Part shown: positions 31,600 through 42,292 of the stretch, piece after piece
Layout of the letters: each line of letters begins with the position of its first letter
How positions within the stretch are numbered: the stretch's first letter is position 1
Assembly: GCA_016869435.1 (NCBI GenBank)
Contig: VGEB01000001.1
Span: 62,001 to 126,000 of the forward strand
DNA: 64,000 bases
DNA from: Alphaproteobacteria bacterium
GTDB taxonomy: Bacteria > Pseudomonadota > Alphaproteobacteria > Rhizobiales > Beijerinckiaceae
Direction: 5' to 3'
Position numbers and translations under genes: made by a program
Notes under the pieces: model-generated
The model's database searches: none
What the model was told of the DNA's origin: nothing
The model's input: the letters and a program-made list of their open reading frames with translations, nothing else

Positions 31600-32247
31600 A
31601 TGTCGCAGGACGCAAGAACCGAAGCGCTCGACGCCTCGCCCCGCCTCTTTGAAAGCGATCTCCTCGACAAGCTTTCGCGCGTCCATCATCTGACGCCGGT
31701 GATCGTCTATTGCCCGATCATTCTCGGCCTCGTGATCTATTCGCTCGCGCTCAACGGTCTGGGGCTCGTTATTCTCGGCCTCGCCATTGGCTACATCGGC
31801 TGGACGCTCACCGAATATTTCGGCCACCGCTATCTCTTTCACACGGTGTTCGCGCTCCCCTTCGGATTGGGGCCGCGCTTTCAGTTCCTGATCCACGGCG
31901 TGCATCACATCTATCCGAACGATCCGCTGCGGCTGGTCATGCCGCCGCTGCTCTCGGGACCGATCATGCTGATCGCGCTCGTCTGCGCCCGGCTGATCTT
32001 CGGCGCGACCCTCGCCTGGCCGGTGCTGGCCGGCTTCATTAGCGGCTATGTGATCTATGATTGCGTGCATTACTGGACGCATCACGGCCAACCGAAAACG
32101 GACTTCGGCCGCATGGTGAAGCGGCTGCACATGCTGCATCATTTCCGCGACGCCGAAAAAGGCTTCGGCGTGCATGCGATCTGGTGGGACTATGTGTTCG
32201 GCACGGCCTATCAGAAGGGCGACACGCCGGGAACGCGGGCGGTGTGA
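31600..32247 (+). CDS. Fatty acid 2-hydroxylase-type sterol desaturase family protein (FA2H/Scs7-like)
   Basis: A 215-residue membrane di-iron hydroxylase. His clusters are HRYLFH (76-81), HGVHH (99-103), HYWTHH (157-162) and HMLHHF (177-182), in the order of the FA2H/Scs7 family, with membrane segments around 33-70 and 120-155. Eukaryotic members put a 2-hydroxyl group on the N-acyl chain of ceramide. The N-terminal cytochrome b5 domain of the yeast and animal enzymes is missing, so electrons must come from a separate protein. Last gene of the set, followed by an intergenic repeat. Confidence 0.85.
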   Translation: MSQDARTEALDASPRLFESDLLDKLSRVHHLTPVIVYCPIILGLVIYSLALNGLGLVILGLAIGYIGWTLTEYFGHRYLFHTVFALPFGLGPRFQFLIHGVHHIYPNDPLRLVMPPLLSGPIMLIALVCARLIFGATLAWPVLAGFISGYVIYDCVHYWTHHGQPKTDFGRMVKRLHMLHHFRDAEKGFGVHAIWWDYVFGTAYQKGDTPGTRAV

Positions 32248-32257
32248 GGGCGCGCCT

Positions 32258-32367
32258 TACCTCCCCCTTGCGGGGAGGTCGATCGCCGCAGGCGATCGGG
32301 TGGGGGTAATACAGGTCCACCCCACCCGGCTTGCTTCGCAAGCCACCCTCCCCGTCGAGGGGAGGGA
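32258..32367. repeat. Intergenic palindromic repeat cluster
   Basis: A run of short hairpins: CTCCCCCTTGCGGGGAG, GATCGCCGCAGGCGATC, TTGCTTCGCAA, plus GGGTGGGGG with a matching CCACCCCACCC. This is a common composite intergenic repeat in the group, here between the convergent hydroxylase and ligA genes, where it may also end transcription. Confidence 0.75.
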
Positions 32368-32398
32368 AAACGCCCTTATCGGCGGCAATCGCGGCATT

Positions 32399-34540
<2,142 letters not shown>

Positions 34541-34564
34541 TCAATTTCCGATCGAACCGCTCCA

Positions 34565-34673
34565 GCGTCATACCCGACGCGCGCTAAACGCTCGATCGGG
34601 AATCCAGAGCAAACCCAGCGTTCCTGGATCGGCTCTGGATTCCCGGTCAGGCCTTCGGCGTGCCGGGAATGAC
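34565..34673. repeat. Intergenic inverted repeat
   Basis: GGGAATCCAGAGC (34598-34610) is matched exactly by the reverse complement at 34632-34644, and outer segments GTCATACCCG and CGGGAATGAC (34567-34576, 34664-34673) pair with one mismatch. This is a familiar type of long-hairpin repeat in Hyphomicrobiales. Confidence 0.8.
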
Positions 34674-34752
34674 AAGCCCAGTGAACAGATCAACCGGATT
34701 TCATATCACTCGAAGGAAGGTTCCTGACTTTAGTCGCTTTGCCGCGCCGCGA

Positions 34753-37620
34753 CTACGCCGCTTCCGGCGCCGCGCCGACGAGGCGGCGGGCGTCGCGGGC
34801 GCTGATCGGACGCCCGAAGGCATAGCCCTGCGCATAGCCGCAGCCCAGCTGATAGAGTTCGATCGCGTCCTGCTCGGTCTCCGCGCCTTCGGCGACGACG
34901 TCGAGGCCGAGGTCCTGCGCCAGCGCGATAATCGAGCGCAGAATGATCGGGCGCGCGCCTTTGCCGGAATGCTTGATAAAGGAACGGTCGATCTTGACCG
35001 TGTCGAAAGGCAGGCGCTGCAGATAGGCGAGCGACGAATAGCCGGCGCCGAAATCGTCGAGCGCAAGACCAGCGCCGAGCTCCTTGATGCGCGCCAGCAT
35101 CTGCGCCGCATATTCAGGATTCTCCATCACCAGGCTCTCTGTCAGTTCGAGCTTGAGGCTGCCTTTGACGATATCGTTGCGCATCAACACGCTCTTTACG
35201 TCGCGCAGAAGGTCGTGCCGCAGCAGCTGGCGCGACGAAATATTGACGGACGCGAAGATCGGCGGATCGACGGCGAGCGCACGTTGCCACGCCGCGAGTT
35301 CGCGCGCCGTCCTCTCCAGCGCGAGAAGTCCGAGGTCGACGATGAGGCCTGTCTGCTCGGCGACGGGAATGAATTCGGAAGGCTCGAGCCGACCGAGGCG
35401 CAGATGATCCCACCGCAGCAGCGCCTCGAAACCGGCGATGGTGCGGTCTTCGAGCCGGACGATCGGCTGGAAGAAGACCTTGATCTCGCCGCGCTCCAGA
35501 GCCCGCCGCATATCGGCTTCGAGCGTCACGCGATCCGAGCGCTGCGCGCGCATGGCCGGGCGGAACACTTCGATGCGGTTGCCGCCCGAGCGCTTGGCGT
35601 GGCGCATCGCGATTTCAGCATCCTCCAGCATTTCAGCGGCGCCGGGATGGATCTGCTGGTCATGGAGCGCAATGCCGATCGAAGCGAACAGCGCGATCTC
35701 GCGATCGGTGAAGCGCACCGGGGTCGACAATGAGCGGCGCACCGAGTCGGCGATCGAGATGACATGGTCCACATGCGTCTCCGAGACCAGGATGATCGCG
35801 AAGGTGTCGCCGGACAGCCGCGCCAGCGTATCTTGAGGCTGCAGCAGCCTGGTGAGGCGATGGGCGACGGTCAGCAGAATGCTGTCGCCCATCGCCATGC
35901 CGACCTGCTCGTTGATCTGTCTGAAGCGGTCGATATCGATGACGAGGATGGTCGGGCGCACGTCCGTTTCCATGCGCGCGAGAATCAGGGCGGCTTCGAG
36001 ACGGTCGAAGAACAATTCCCGGTTCGGCAGGCCGGTGAGATTGTCATGCACGGCGTCGTGCAGCAGCCGCTCCTGCGCGTTGCGTTCGTCGGTCACGTCG
36101 TTGAGCGTGCCGACGACGCGGATCACCTCGCCGTCGGGGCCGACAACGGGCCGCGCCCGCAACCGGTAGCTTAGATAGTGGCCGTCTGCGGCGCGCAGGC
36201 GAAAGACCTGATTGATGCGTCCGCGCCGCTGCTCGAGGATGGCGTCGAGACAGGCGCGATAGCGGTCCTGCTCGAAGGGATGCAGCAGATCGAGCCATGA
36301 GGAGGCCGCGCCCTCAAGCCCGCCGCGGTCGAGTCCGAGCGCCGCTTCCGCTTCGGGGCTGACATAAATGTGGTCGGACGGAACGTCCCAATCGAACACG
36401 ATCTCATTGGCGCCGGTGAGCGCGAGGGCCTTGCGCTCGACGTCGCTCAGCGCGCCGTGCGACAGCCCGCCGGCGGCGAAGGCGTTCTGCATCACCGTGA
36501 AGCCGATCAGCATCACGATCAGGACGAGGCCGCCGACAAGCGCAGGGGACACAAGGTCGTTGGTGATCCAGCCGGCGACGGCGAATCCCGCCGTCGCCAC
36601 CCAGACGGCCAGAAGGAACCATGTCGGAATCAACATGATGGCGCGGTCGAACCCGTGCGTCGCGAGGTAGAGGATCAGCACGAAGCCGACGACGGCGACC
36701 GTCGCGAGCGAGATGCGCGCAACGCCGGCCGCGACCGGCGCGTCGAACACCGCAAGGCCGACGAGGTCCAGAAGGATTAGGAGCCACAGCGCCGCGACAT
36801 GCCAGGCGCGCACATGCCAGCGGTTGAGGTTCAGATAGGCGAAGAGAAAGACGACGAGCGTCGCCGAGAGCACGGTTTCGGCGCCGGCGCGCCAGATGCT
36901 GTTGGCGTTGGCGTCGAAGCCGAAAATCTTGTCCCAAAAGCCGAAATCGATGCACACATAGGCAAGGACCGCCCAGGCGAGCGCCGCCGCCGCCGGGAAA
37001 ATGACCGCGCCTTTGACCACGAAGACGATCGTCAGGAACAGCGCGAGCAGGCCGGCGATGCCGATGACGATGCCCTTGTAGAGGGTGAGGCTCGTCACCT
37101 TGTCCTTATAGGCCGAGGGCTCCCACAAATAGAGCTGCGGCAGGTTGGGCGTGCGGAGCTCAGCGACATAGGTGACCGTCGTTCCGGGGTCGAGCGTCAG
37201 CCGGAAAATGTCAGCGTCCGAGGCGTCTTCCGCTTCCGGTGGAAATCCCTGGCTCGCGGTGATCGCCGTGATGCGCGAGGAGCCGAGATCGGGCCAGATG
37301 ACGCCCGAGCCCTGCAGCCGGTAATGCGGCGCAACGATGAGGCGCTCGATCTGCTCGTCAGTGTCGTTGGTGAGCGCGAAAACGATCCAATTGGGCTGGC
37401 TGCCCGCCTCCTTGGCGCCGACCTCGATGCGTCGAACGATGCCGTCCGAACCGGGCGCGGTCGAAACCTGCAGCCTGTCGCCCTGCGAAGAATGTTTCTC
37501 AACGACGCTGGTCAGATCGATCGCCCGAGCGCCCTGCGGCACTCTGACGGACTCCATGGCCACGGCCTGAGCGGATGCGACAAACAAAAAGAGAGCGATC
37601 AGATATTTTTTCAGACGCAC
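34753..37620 (-). CDS. Membrane-bound GGDEF-EAL protein, probable c-di-GMP phosphodiesterase
   Basis: A 955-residue sensor. Layout: signal peptide, periplasmic domain to about residue 175, seven transmembrane segments (about 178-380), a PAS domain (395-515), a GGDEF domain (about 525-690) and an EAL domain (705-950). The diguanylate cyclase site is degenerate, SGDTF (603-607) in place of GGDEF, so synthesis is unlikely. The phosphodiesterase site looks complete: EALLRW (732-737), the Asn in VNISS, ELTES, DDFGAG (855-860), the Lys in VKIDRSF and EGAET. It would hydrolyse c-di-GMP at the membrane in response to an unknown signal. The gene diverges from ptsP. Confidence 0.93.
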   Translation of the reverse strand: MRLKKYLIALFLFVASAQAVAMESVRVPQGARAIDLTSVVEKHSSQGDRLQVSTAPGSDGIVRRIEVGAKEAGSQPNWIVFALTNDTDEQIERLIVAPHYRLQGSGVIWPDLGSSRITAITASQGFPPEAEDASDADIFRLTLDPGTTVTYVAELRTPNLPQLYLWEPSAYKDKVTSLTLYKGIVIGIAGLLALFLTIVFVVKGAVIFPAAAALAWAVLAYVCIDFGFWDKIFGFDANANSIWRAGAETVLSATLVVFLFAYLNLNRWHVRAWHVAALWLLILLDLVGLAVFDAPVAAGVARISLATVAVVGFVLILYLATHGFDRAIMLIPTWFLLAVWVATAGFAVAGWITNDLVSPALVGGLVLIVMLIGFTVMQNAFAAGGLSHGALSDVERKALALTGANEIVFDWDVPSDHIYVSPEAEAALGLDRGGLEGAASSWLDLLHPFEQDRYRACLDAILEQRRGRINQVFRLRAADGHYLSYRLRARPVVGPDGEVIRVVGTLNDVTDERNAQERLLHDAVHDNLTGLPNRELFFDRLEAALILARMETDVRPTILVIDIDRFRQINEQVGMAMGDSILLTVAHRLTRLLQPQDTLARLSGDTFAIILVSETHVDHVISIADSVRRSLSTPVRFTDREIALFASIGIALHDQQIHPGAAEMLEDAEIAMRHAKRSGGNRIEVFRPAMRAQRSDRVTLEADMRRALERGEIKVFFQPIVRLEDRTIAGFEALLRWDHLRLGRLEPSEFIPVAEQTGLIVDLGLLALERTARELAAWQRALAVDPPIFASVNISSRQLLRHDLLRDVKSVLMRNDIVKGSLKLELTESLVMENPEYAAQMLARIKELGAGLALDDFGAGYSSLAYLQRLPFDTVKIDRSFIKHSGKGARPIILRSIIALAQDLGLDVVAEGAETEQDAIELYQLGCGYAQGYAFGRPISARDARRLVGAAPEAA

Positions 37621-37934
37621 GAATTCTCTTCTCGATGCCGCAAACTCGGAGATCGCTTCTCTCCCGACCCATGGCGGCCGCCAAGCGCGCGGGCAGTTAT
37701 CGCCAGACGCTCATCCGGAAGTGGTAGAGGCTTCGAGCCGCGCCCGCAAGCCGATTCGCCAAGCTTTGCAATAGCGGTATGTTCCTTGCGTCGTCGCGCT
37801 TCTTGGCCCCGCTTGCGGAGCGCCGACGGCGCCAATATACGCTGCTTGAGAGCCACCGTCGCAATCTACAGGGGCATGGCGGTTTTTTTGCGGTCGGCCA
37901 CCCGCGAAATTCTGGGAAAACGGGAACGGATTGG
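37621..37934. other. Intergenic region between the phosphodiesterase gene and ptsP
   Basis: These 314 bp lie between two divergent genes. The ptsP frame is open upstream to 37779, but the extra residues are Arg-rich and unlike the family. I see no other gene and no convincing promoter. Confidence 0.5.
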
Positions 37935-40199
37935 ATGCGCAGCGCTCTCGGCGGCCCTCGCCTTCTGTTGCGCCGACTCCGCGAAATCAGCGCGGAATCG
38001 GTCAGCGCCCAGGCGCGGCTCGACAAGATTGTGGTGCAGATCGCCGCGAATATGGTCGCGGAAGTTTGTTCCGTTTATGTGCTGCGCGCCGACGGGCGCT
38101 TGGAGCTATACGCCACTGAGGGCCTCAACCGCGAGGCGGTGCACCTGACCACGATGCACGCGGGCGAGGGCCTTGTCGGCCTCATTGCGAAAAGCGCCGA
38201 GCCCGTCGCCCTTTCGGAGGCGCACGAACATCCCGCCTTCTCCTACAAGCCGGAGACGGGCGAAGAGGCCTATCACTCCTTCCTCGGCGTTCCGATTCTG
38301 CGCGGCGGCAACACCCTGGGCGTGCTTGTCGTGCAGAACAAGGTGCGCCGCGTCTATTCGGAAGAAGAGATCGAGGCGCTGCAGACGACGGCGATGCTGC
38401 TCGCCGAGCTGATCGCCTCGGGCGAACTGCAGGCGATCGAAGACCCGCGCGATCTTGCGCTTTATCGCCCGGCGTCGCTTAAGGGCGCGCCGATGGCGGA
38501 AGGCGTCGGACTCGGCCACGTGCTGCTGCATGAGCCGCGCGTCGTCATCAAGCAGCTTGTCGCCGAAGACATGCCCGCCGAACTCGCGAGACTCGAACAT
38601 GCGATTGACGCGATGCGCCAGTCGATTGACGAGCTCGTCGCGCACAGCGACCGCATCGCCGCCGGCGAGCCGCGCGAAATCCTCGAAACCGTGCGCATGG
38701 TCGCCTACGACCGCGGCTGGGTGCGGCGTTTGCGCGAGGCGGTGATGACCGGCCTCACGGCGGAGGCGGCGGTCGAGCGGGTTCAGAACGATGCGCGCGC
38801 GCGCATGCAGCGTCAAACCGACCCTTATCTGCGCGACCGCCTGCACGACCTCGACGACATCGCCAACCGGCTGCTGCATCAGTTGACGGGTCAGAGCTAC
38901 GTCGCCGACCGCGACAGCATGCCGGAAAACGCCATCATCGTGGCGCGAACGATGGGGCCGGCGGCGCTGCTCGACTATGATCGCACCCGGTTGCGCGGGC
39001 TTGTGCTGGAGGAAGGCGGGCCGACCAGCCACGTCGCCATCGTCGCGCGAGCGCTGGGCGTCGCCACCGTGGGGCTTGTTCCCGGCCTGATCGACATCGT
39101 CGAAACCGGCGATCCGATCATCGTCGACGGCACGACCGGCGAAGTGCACGTCCGACCCCAGCCCGACGTGCAGAGCGCCTATGCCGAAAAGGCTCGGCTG
39201 CGGGCGCGGCGTCAGGAGCAATACGCCAAGCTTCGCGACGTGCCGGCGGTCACCAAGGACGGCGTCGAGATCGCCCTGCACATGAACGCCGGCCTCGCGA
39301 TCGACATGCCGCATCTGGAGGAGACCGGCGCGCATTCGATCGGGCTCTTTCGCACGGAGCTGCAATTCATGCTCGCGCCGCGCTTTCCGCGCATGGACGA
39401 GCAATACCGCTTCTACAAAGCGGTGCTCGACGCAGCGCCGGACAAGACGATCACCTTCCGCACGCTCGATATCGGCTCCGACAAGATCTTGCCCTATATG
39501 GCGAAGATCGAAGAGGAAAATCCGGCGCTCGGCTGGCGCGCGATCCGTATCGGCCTCGACAGGCCGGGTCTCTTGCGCATGCAGCTGCGCGCGATGCTGA
39601 AGGCCGGCGCAGATCGCGATCTGAGGATCATGTTTCCGATGATCGCCAATGTCGCCGAGTTCGACGCGGCAAAGGCGATTGCGCTGCGGGAGCTCGGTCA
39701 CATCAGGCGCCACCGCTATGCGCCGCCAACCCGGCTGAAGCTCGGCGCCATGGTGGAAGTGCCGTCGCTGCTGTGGGAAATCGATCTCATCGCCGAACGG
39801 GCGGATTTCCTCTCGGTTGGCTCCAACGACCTGGTTCAATACATGTATGCAGCCGACCGCGACAACACGCGCGTGTCGAAGCGTTACGACAATCTCTCTA
39901 GGCCGGTCCTACGCGCGCTCGAGCGCATCGTCGCGGCCGGCGCGCGGCACAACGCGCCAGTGACGCTTTGCGGCGAGATGGGCGGGCGCCCACTCGAAGC
40001 GCTGGCGCTGCTCGCCATCGGCTACCGATCGCTGTCCATGGCGGCCTCCGCCATCGGGCCGGTCAAGACGATGATCCTCAATCTCAATCTCGAAGAGGCG
40101 CAGGTCTATCTCGCCTCTCTCCTAGCGTCCGATGACGGCAGCGCGTCCGTTCGCGAGCAATTGCGTCAATATGCAATCGCGCGCGGCGTGCCCTTGTAG
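37935..40199 (+). CDS. ptsP: Nitrogen phosphotransferase system enzyme I (EI-Ntr)
   Basis: A 754-residue PEP-protein phosphotransferase of the PTS-Ntr regulatory relay, passing phosphate from PEP to NPr. An N-terminal GAF domain (about residues 20-160) senses nitrogen state in relatives by binding glutamine. The phospho-accepting His is in GGPTSHVAIVARALG; the PEP-binding barrel shows SIGLFRTELQFM, FRTLDIGSDK, MVEVPS, SVGSNDLVQYM and LCGEMGG with the catalytic Cys. Start ATG 37935 gives the family N terminus (MRSALGGPRLLLRRLREI). prfA follows in the usual alphaproteobacterial order; lysC is not upstream. Confidence 0.95.
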   Translation: MRSALGGPRLLLRRLREISAESVSAQARLDKIVVQIAANMVAEVCSVYVLRADGRLELYATEGLNREAVHLTTMHAGEGLVGLIAKSAEPVALSEAHEHPAFSYKPETGEEAYHSFLGVPILRGGNTLGVLVVQNKVRRVYSEEEIEALQTTAMLLAELIASGELQAIEDPRDLALYRPASLKGAPMAEGVGLGHVLLHEPRVVIKQLVAEDMPAELARLEHAIDAMRQSIDELVAHSDRIAAGEPREILETVRMVAYDRGWVRRLREAVMTGLTAEAAVERVQNDARARMQRQTDPYLRDRLHDLDDIANRLLHQLTGQSYVADRDSMPENAIIVARTMGPAALLDYDRTRLRGLVLEEGGPTSHVAIVARALGVATVGLVPGLIDIVETGDPIIVDGTTGEVHVRPQPDVQSAYAEKARLRARRQEQYAKLRDVPAVTKDGVEIALHMNAGLAIDMPHLEETGAHSIGLFRTELQFMLAPRFPRMDEQYRFYKAVLDAAPDKTITFRTLDIGSDKILPYMAKIEEENPALGWRAIRIGLDRPGLLRMQLRAMLKAGADRDLRIMFPMIANVAEFDAAKAIALRELGHIRRHRYAPPTRLKLGAMVEVPSLLWEIDLIAERADFLSVGSNDLVQYMYAADRDNTRVSKRYDNLSRPVLRALERIVAAGARHNAPVTLCGEMGGRPLEALALLAIGYRSLSMAASAIGPVKTMILNLNLEEAQVYLASLLASDDGSASVREQLRQYAIARGVPL

Positions 40200-40253
40200 C
40201 GGGCCTCCCCTTCTCCGCGCCGCTGCCGTCACTATTTCCTAAGAAGCCTTCAC

Positions 40254-41324
40254 ATGTTCGCTCAAGACAAGCTCGACCTCATTCTGCGCCGCTATGAAGA
40301 GATCGGCGACAAGCTCGCCGTCGGGGCCGATGGACAGGCGTTCGTCGCGCTGTCGCGCGAGCGCGCCGCGCTCGACGAGGTCGTCGACAGGATTCGCGCC
40401 TATCGCGCCGCGCAGAAAGAAACTGACGATCTTTCCGCCATGCTCGCGGACGCTTCGCTCGACGCCGACATGCGCGCGCTGGCGGAGAGCGAGACGGCTG
40501 CCGCGCGCGAACGCCTTGATGCGGCCGAAAGCGCGCTGCGCCTGGCGCTGCTTCCCAAGGACGAGGCGGACGAGAAGAGCGTCATTCTCGAAGTCCGGGC
40601 GGGTACGGGGGGCGATGAAGCGGCGCTCTTCGCCGGCGATCTCTTTCGCGCCTATCAGAAATATGCTGCGCTCAAGGGCTGGCGCGTCGAGATCGTATCC
40701 GAAAGCCCCGGCGCGCTCGGCGGATTCAAGGAAATCGTCGCGGAAATCGTGGGACGCGGCGTCTATGGCCGGTTGAAATTCGAGTCCGGCGTGCACCGCG
40801 TCCAGCGCGTGCCGGAGACGGAGACGCAAGGCCGGATCCATACGTCGGCGGCGACCGTCGCAGTATTGCCGCAGGCGGAGGACGTCGACGTCGCCATCGA
40901 CGACAAGGATCTTCAAATCGATACAATGCGTGCGCAAGGCGCCGGCGGCCAGCATGTCAACAAAACGGAATCGGCCATCCGCATCACTCACATTCCTACA
41001 GGCATCGTGGTGATGATGCAGGAGGAGCGCTCCCAGCATCGCAACAAGGCCAAGGCGATGAACGTCCTTCGGTCGCGTCTTTACGACGCCGAGCGCCAGC
41101 GACTCGACAAGGAGCGTTCGGAAGACCGCAAGCAACAGGTCGGCTCAGGCGATCGCTCCGAGCGAATCCGCACCTATAACTTCCCTCAGGGCCGCGTCAC
41201 CGACCATCGCATCAACCTCACGCTCTACAAGCTCGACCGGGTGATGGAAGGCGAGTTCGACGAAATCATCGACGCGCTGACGACCGACCATCAGCAAAGA
41301 CTGCTCGCGCAAAGCGAGGCGTAA
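40254..41324 (+). CDS. prfA: Peptide chain release factor 1
   Basis: A 356-residue class I release factor that reads UAA and UAG. The catalytic GGQ is in [16 protein letters not shown]; the codon-reading tripeptide region reads [15 protein letters not shown], that is PxT with Glu in the middle, a variant of the Escherichia coli PAT. The acceptor domains and the C-terminal [16 protein letters not shown] are complete. It starts 54 bp after ptsP and is probably co-transcribed. The usual next gene, prmC, which methylates the GGQ glutamine, is not here. Confidence 0.96.
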   Translation: MFAQDKLDLILRRYEEIGDKLAVGADGQAFVALSRERAALDEVVDRIRAYRAAQKETDDLSAMLADASLDADMRALAESETAAARERLDAAESALRLALLPKDEADEKSVILEVRAGTGGDEAALFAGDLFRAYQKYAALKGWRVEIVSESPGALGGFKEIVAEIVGRGVYGRLKFESGVHRVQRVPETETQGRIHTSAATVAVLPQAEDVDVAIDDKDLQIDTMRAQGAGGQHVNKTESAIRITHIPTGIVVMMQEERSQHRNKAKAMNVLRSRLYDAERQRLDKERSEDRKQQVGSGDRSERIRTYNFPQGRVTDHRINLTLYKLDRVMEGEFDEIIDALTTDHQQRLLAQSEA

Positions 41325-41360
41325 AGACGCTGCGAATGCCTCGCGCGAAGCGCGCGCAAG

Positions 41361-41444
41361 GTCATCATTGCGAGGAACGCAGCGACGAAGCGATTCAGCA
41401 ATCGACGCGCGCTTATTCGATTTCTTCGCTTCGCTCGCGATGAC
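41361..41444. repeat. Intergenic repeat with terminal inverted ends
   Basis: Begins GTCATCATTGCGAGGAACGC and ends with TCTTCGCTTCGCTCGCGATGAC, whose reverse complement (GTCATCGCGAGCGAAGCGAA) resembles the start. This is the common GTCATTGCGAG-type repeat of proteobacteria. Confidence 0.75.
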
Positions 41445-41587
41445 GACTCTCACAGGCGCTGCATTTCCCGGCAGGGACAAAGCGTTGGCGGCGTGTGCTC
41501 CGAAGCACGAACAGCGCGAGAGACGCTTTCTACATTGCTCCCATTCGCAGAGAGAAAGACTTGCGAAGAAGAGCTAAGGAGAGCGTC

Positions 41588-41848
41588 ATGTCCAACTCGA
41601 AAAAAATCGTTTCCGCCACTCTTGCCGCCGCAGTTCTGGTTGGAACCATCGCCAGCAGCACGCCGGCGTTGGCTTGGTCCAAGTGGCATCATGGTTATGG
41701 CTGGGCGCCTTACGCCGTTGGCGGCGCTCTGGCGTTGGGCGCGATGGCGGCCGCGGCCGCGAGCGGCCCCGATTGCTATTACGAGCGCCGTCCGATCTTC
41801 AATCGCTGGGGCGACGTGATCGGCTATCGCTCTGTGCCGATCTGCTAA
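41588..41848 (+). CDS. Small exported protein of unknown function
   Basis: An 86-residue protein with a clear signal peptide (IVSATLAAAVLVGTIASSTPALA) and AAGGAG before ATG 41588. The mature part is short: WSKWHHGYGWAPYA, an Ala/Gly-rich hydrophobic stretch (GGALALGAMAAAAASG) and a C-terminal CYYERRPIFNRWGDVIGYRS segment with two Cys. Similar small exported proteins are frequent in Hyphomicrobiales; none has a known function. It forms its own unit with a terminator. Confidence 0.75.
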   Translation: MSNSKKIVSATLAAAVLVGTIASSTPALAWSKWHHGYGWAPYAVGGALALGAMAAAAASGPDCYYERRPIFNRWGDVIGYRSVPIC

Positions 41849-41868
41849 CTCAATCTTTTCGAACGTCA

Positions 41869-41895
41869 GAAAGGGCCGGCGCCGCCGGCCTTTTT
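41869..41895 (+). terminator. Rho-independent terminator
   Basis: A perfect 7-bp stem GGCCGGC/GCCGGCC with a GCC loop, A residues before and TTTTT after. The A and T flanks make it possible in both directions, between the small exported protein and the convergent gene at 41915. Confidence 0.85.
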
Positions 41896-41914
41896 GGTTT
41901 AGGACGCGCGCAGC

Positions 41915-42235
41915 TCACCAGTCGTAATCGAAAAACTGGCCGATTTCGTTATAGCGTTGCGGGTCCTGTAGCGAGAAATCCTGTTGCTCGAGAAAGTAAT
42001 TATCGTTGGCGTAGCGGTTGGGCTGCAGATTTCCCTGGGCCGCCGAAGGCGCGCCGTCGTCGAGCCAGTCCTTGCCGGTCGTCAGATTATGGGGCAACGG
42101 AATAGGAAAATCATCGCCATGCGCCACAGAGACCTGGCCGGTCGCGACGGGCTTGCGCTGTTTCGCCAAGGCTTGGCTCGAAGCGAGCGCGCATATCAAG
42201 GCGAGACCCAGCGCCAGCTTTAAGGAATTGCGCAT
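41915..42235 (-). CDS. Small exported protein of unknown function
   Basis: A 106-residue protein. ATG 42235 has AGGGAG 7 bp upstream and opens a signal peptide (LKLALGLALICALASSQALA); a start at 42259 would lengthen the leader without support. The mature part is polar, rich in Asn, Gln and Asp (GNLQPNRYANDNYFLEQQDF), ending FFDYDW. I recognise no domain. It lies directly downstream of purH (57 bp) on the same strand and may be read from its promoter. Confidence 0.7.
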   Translation of the reverse strand: MRNSLKLALGLALICALASSQALAKQRKPVATGQVSVAHGDDFPIPLPHNLTTGKDWLDDGAPSAAQGNLQPNRYANDNYFLEQQDFSLQDPQRYNEIGQFFDYDW

Positions 42236-42292
42236 TTTTGAACTCCCTGTCCGCATCATCGCGCCAGTTTAGCCGGAGCGGCCCGGGCATTG

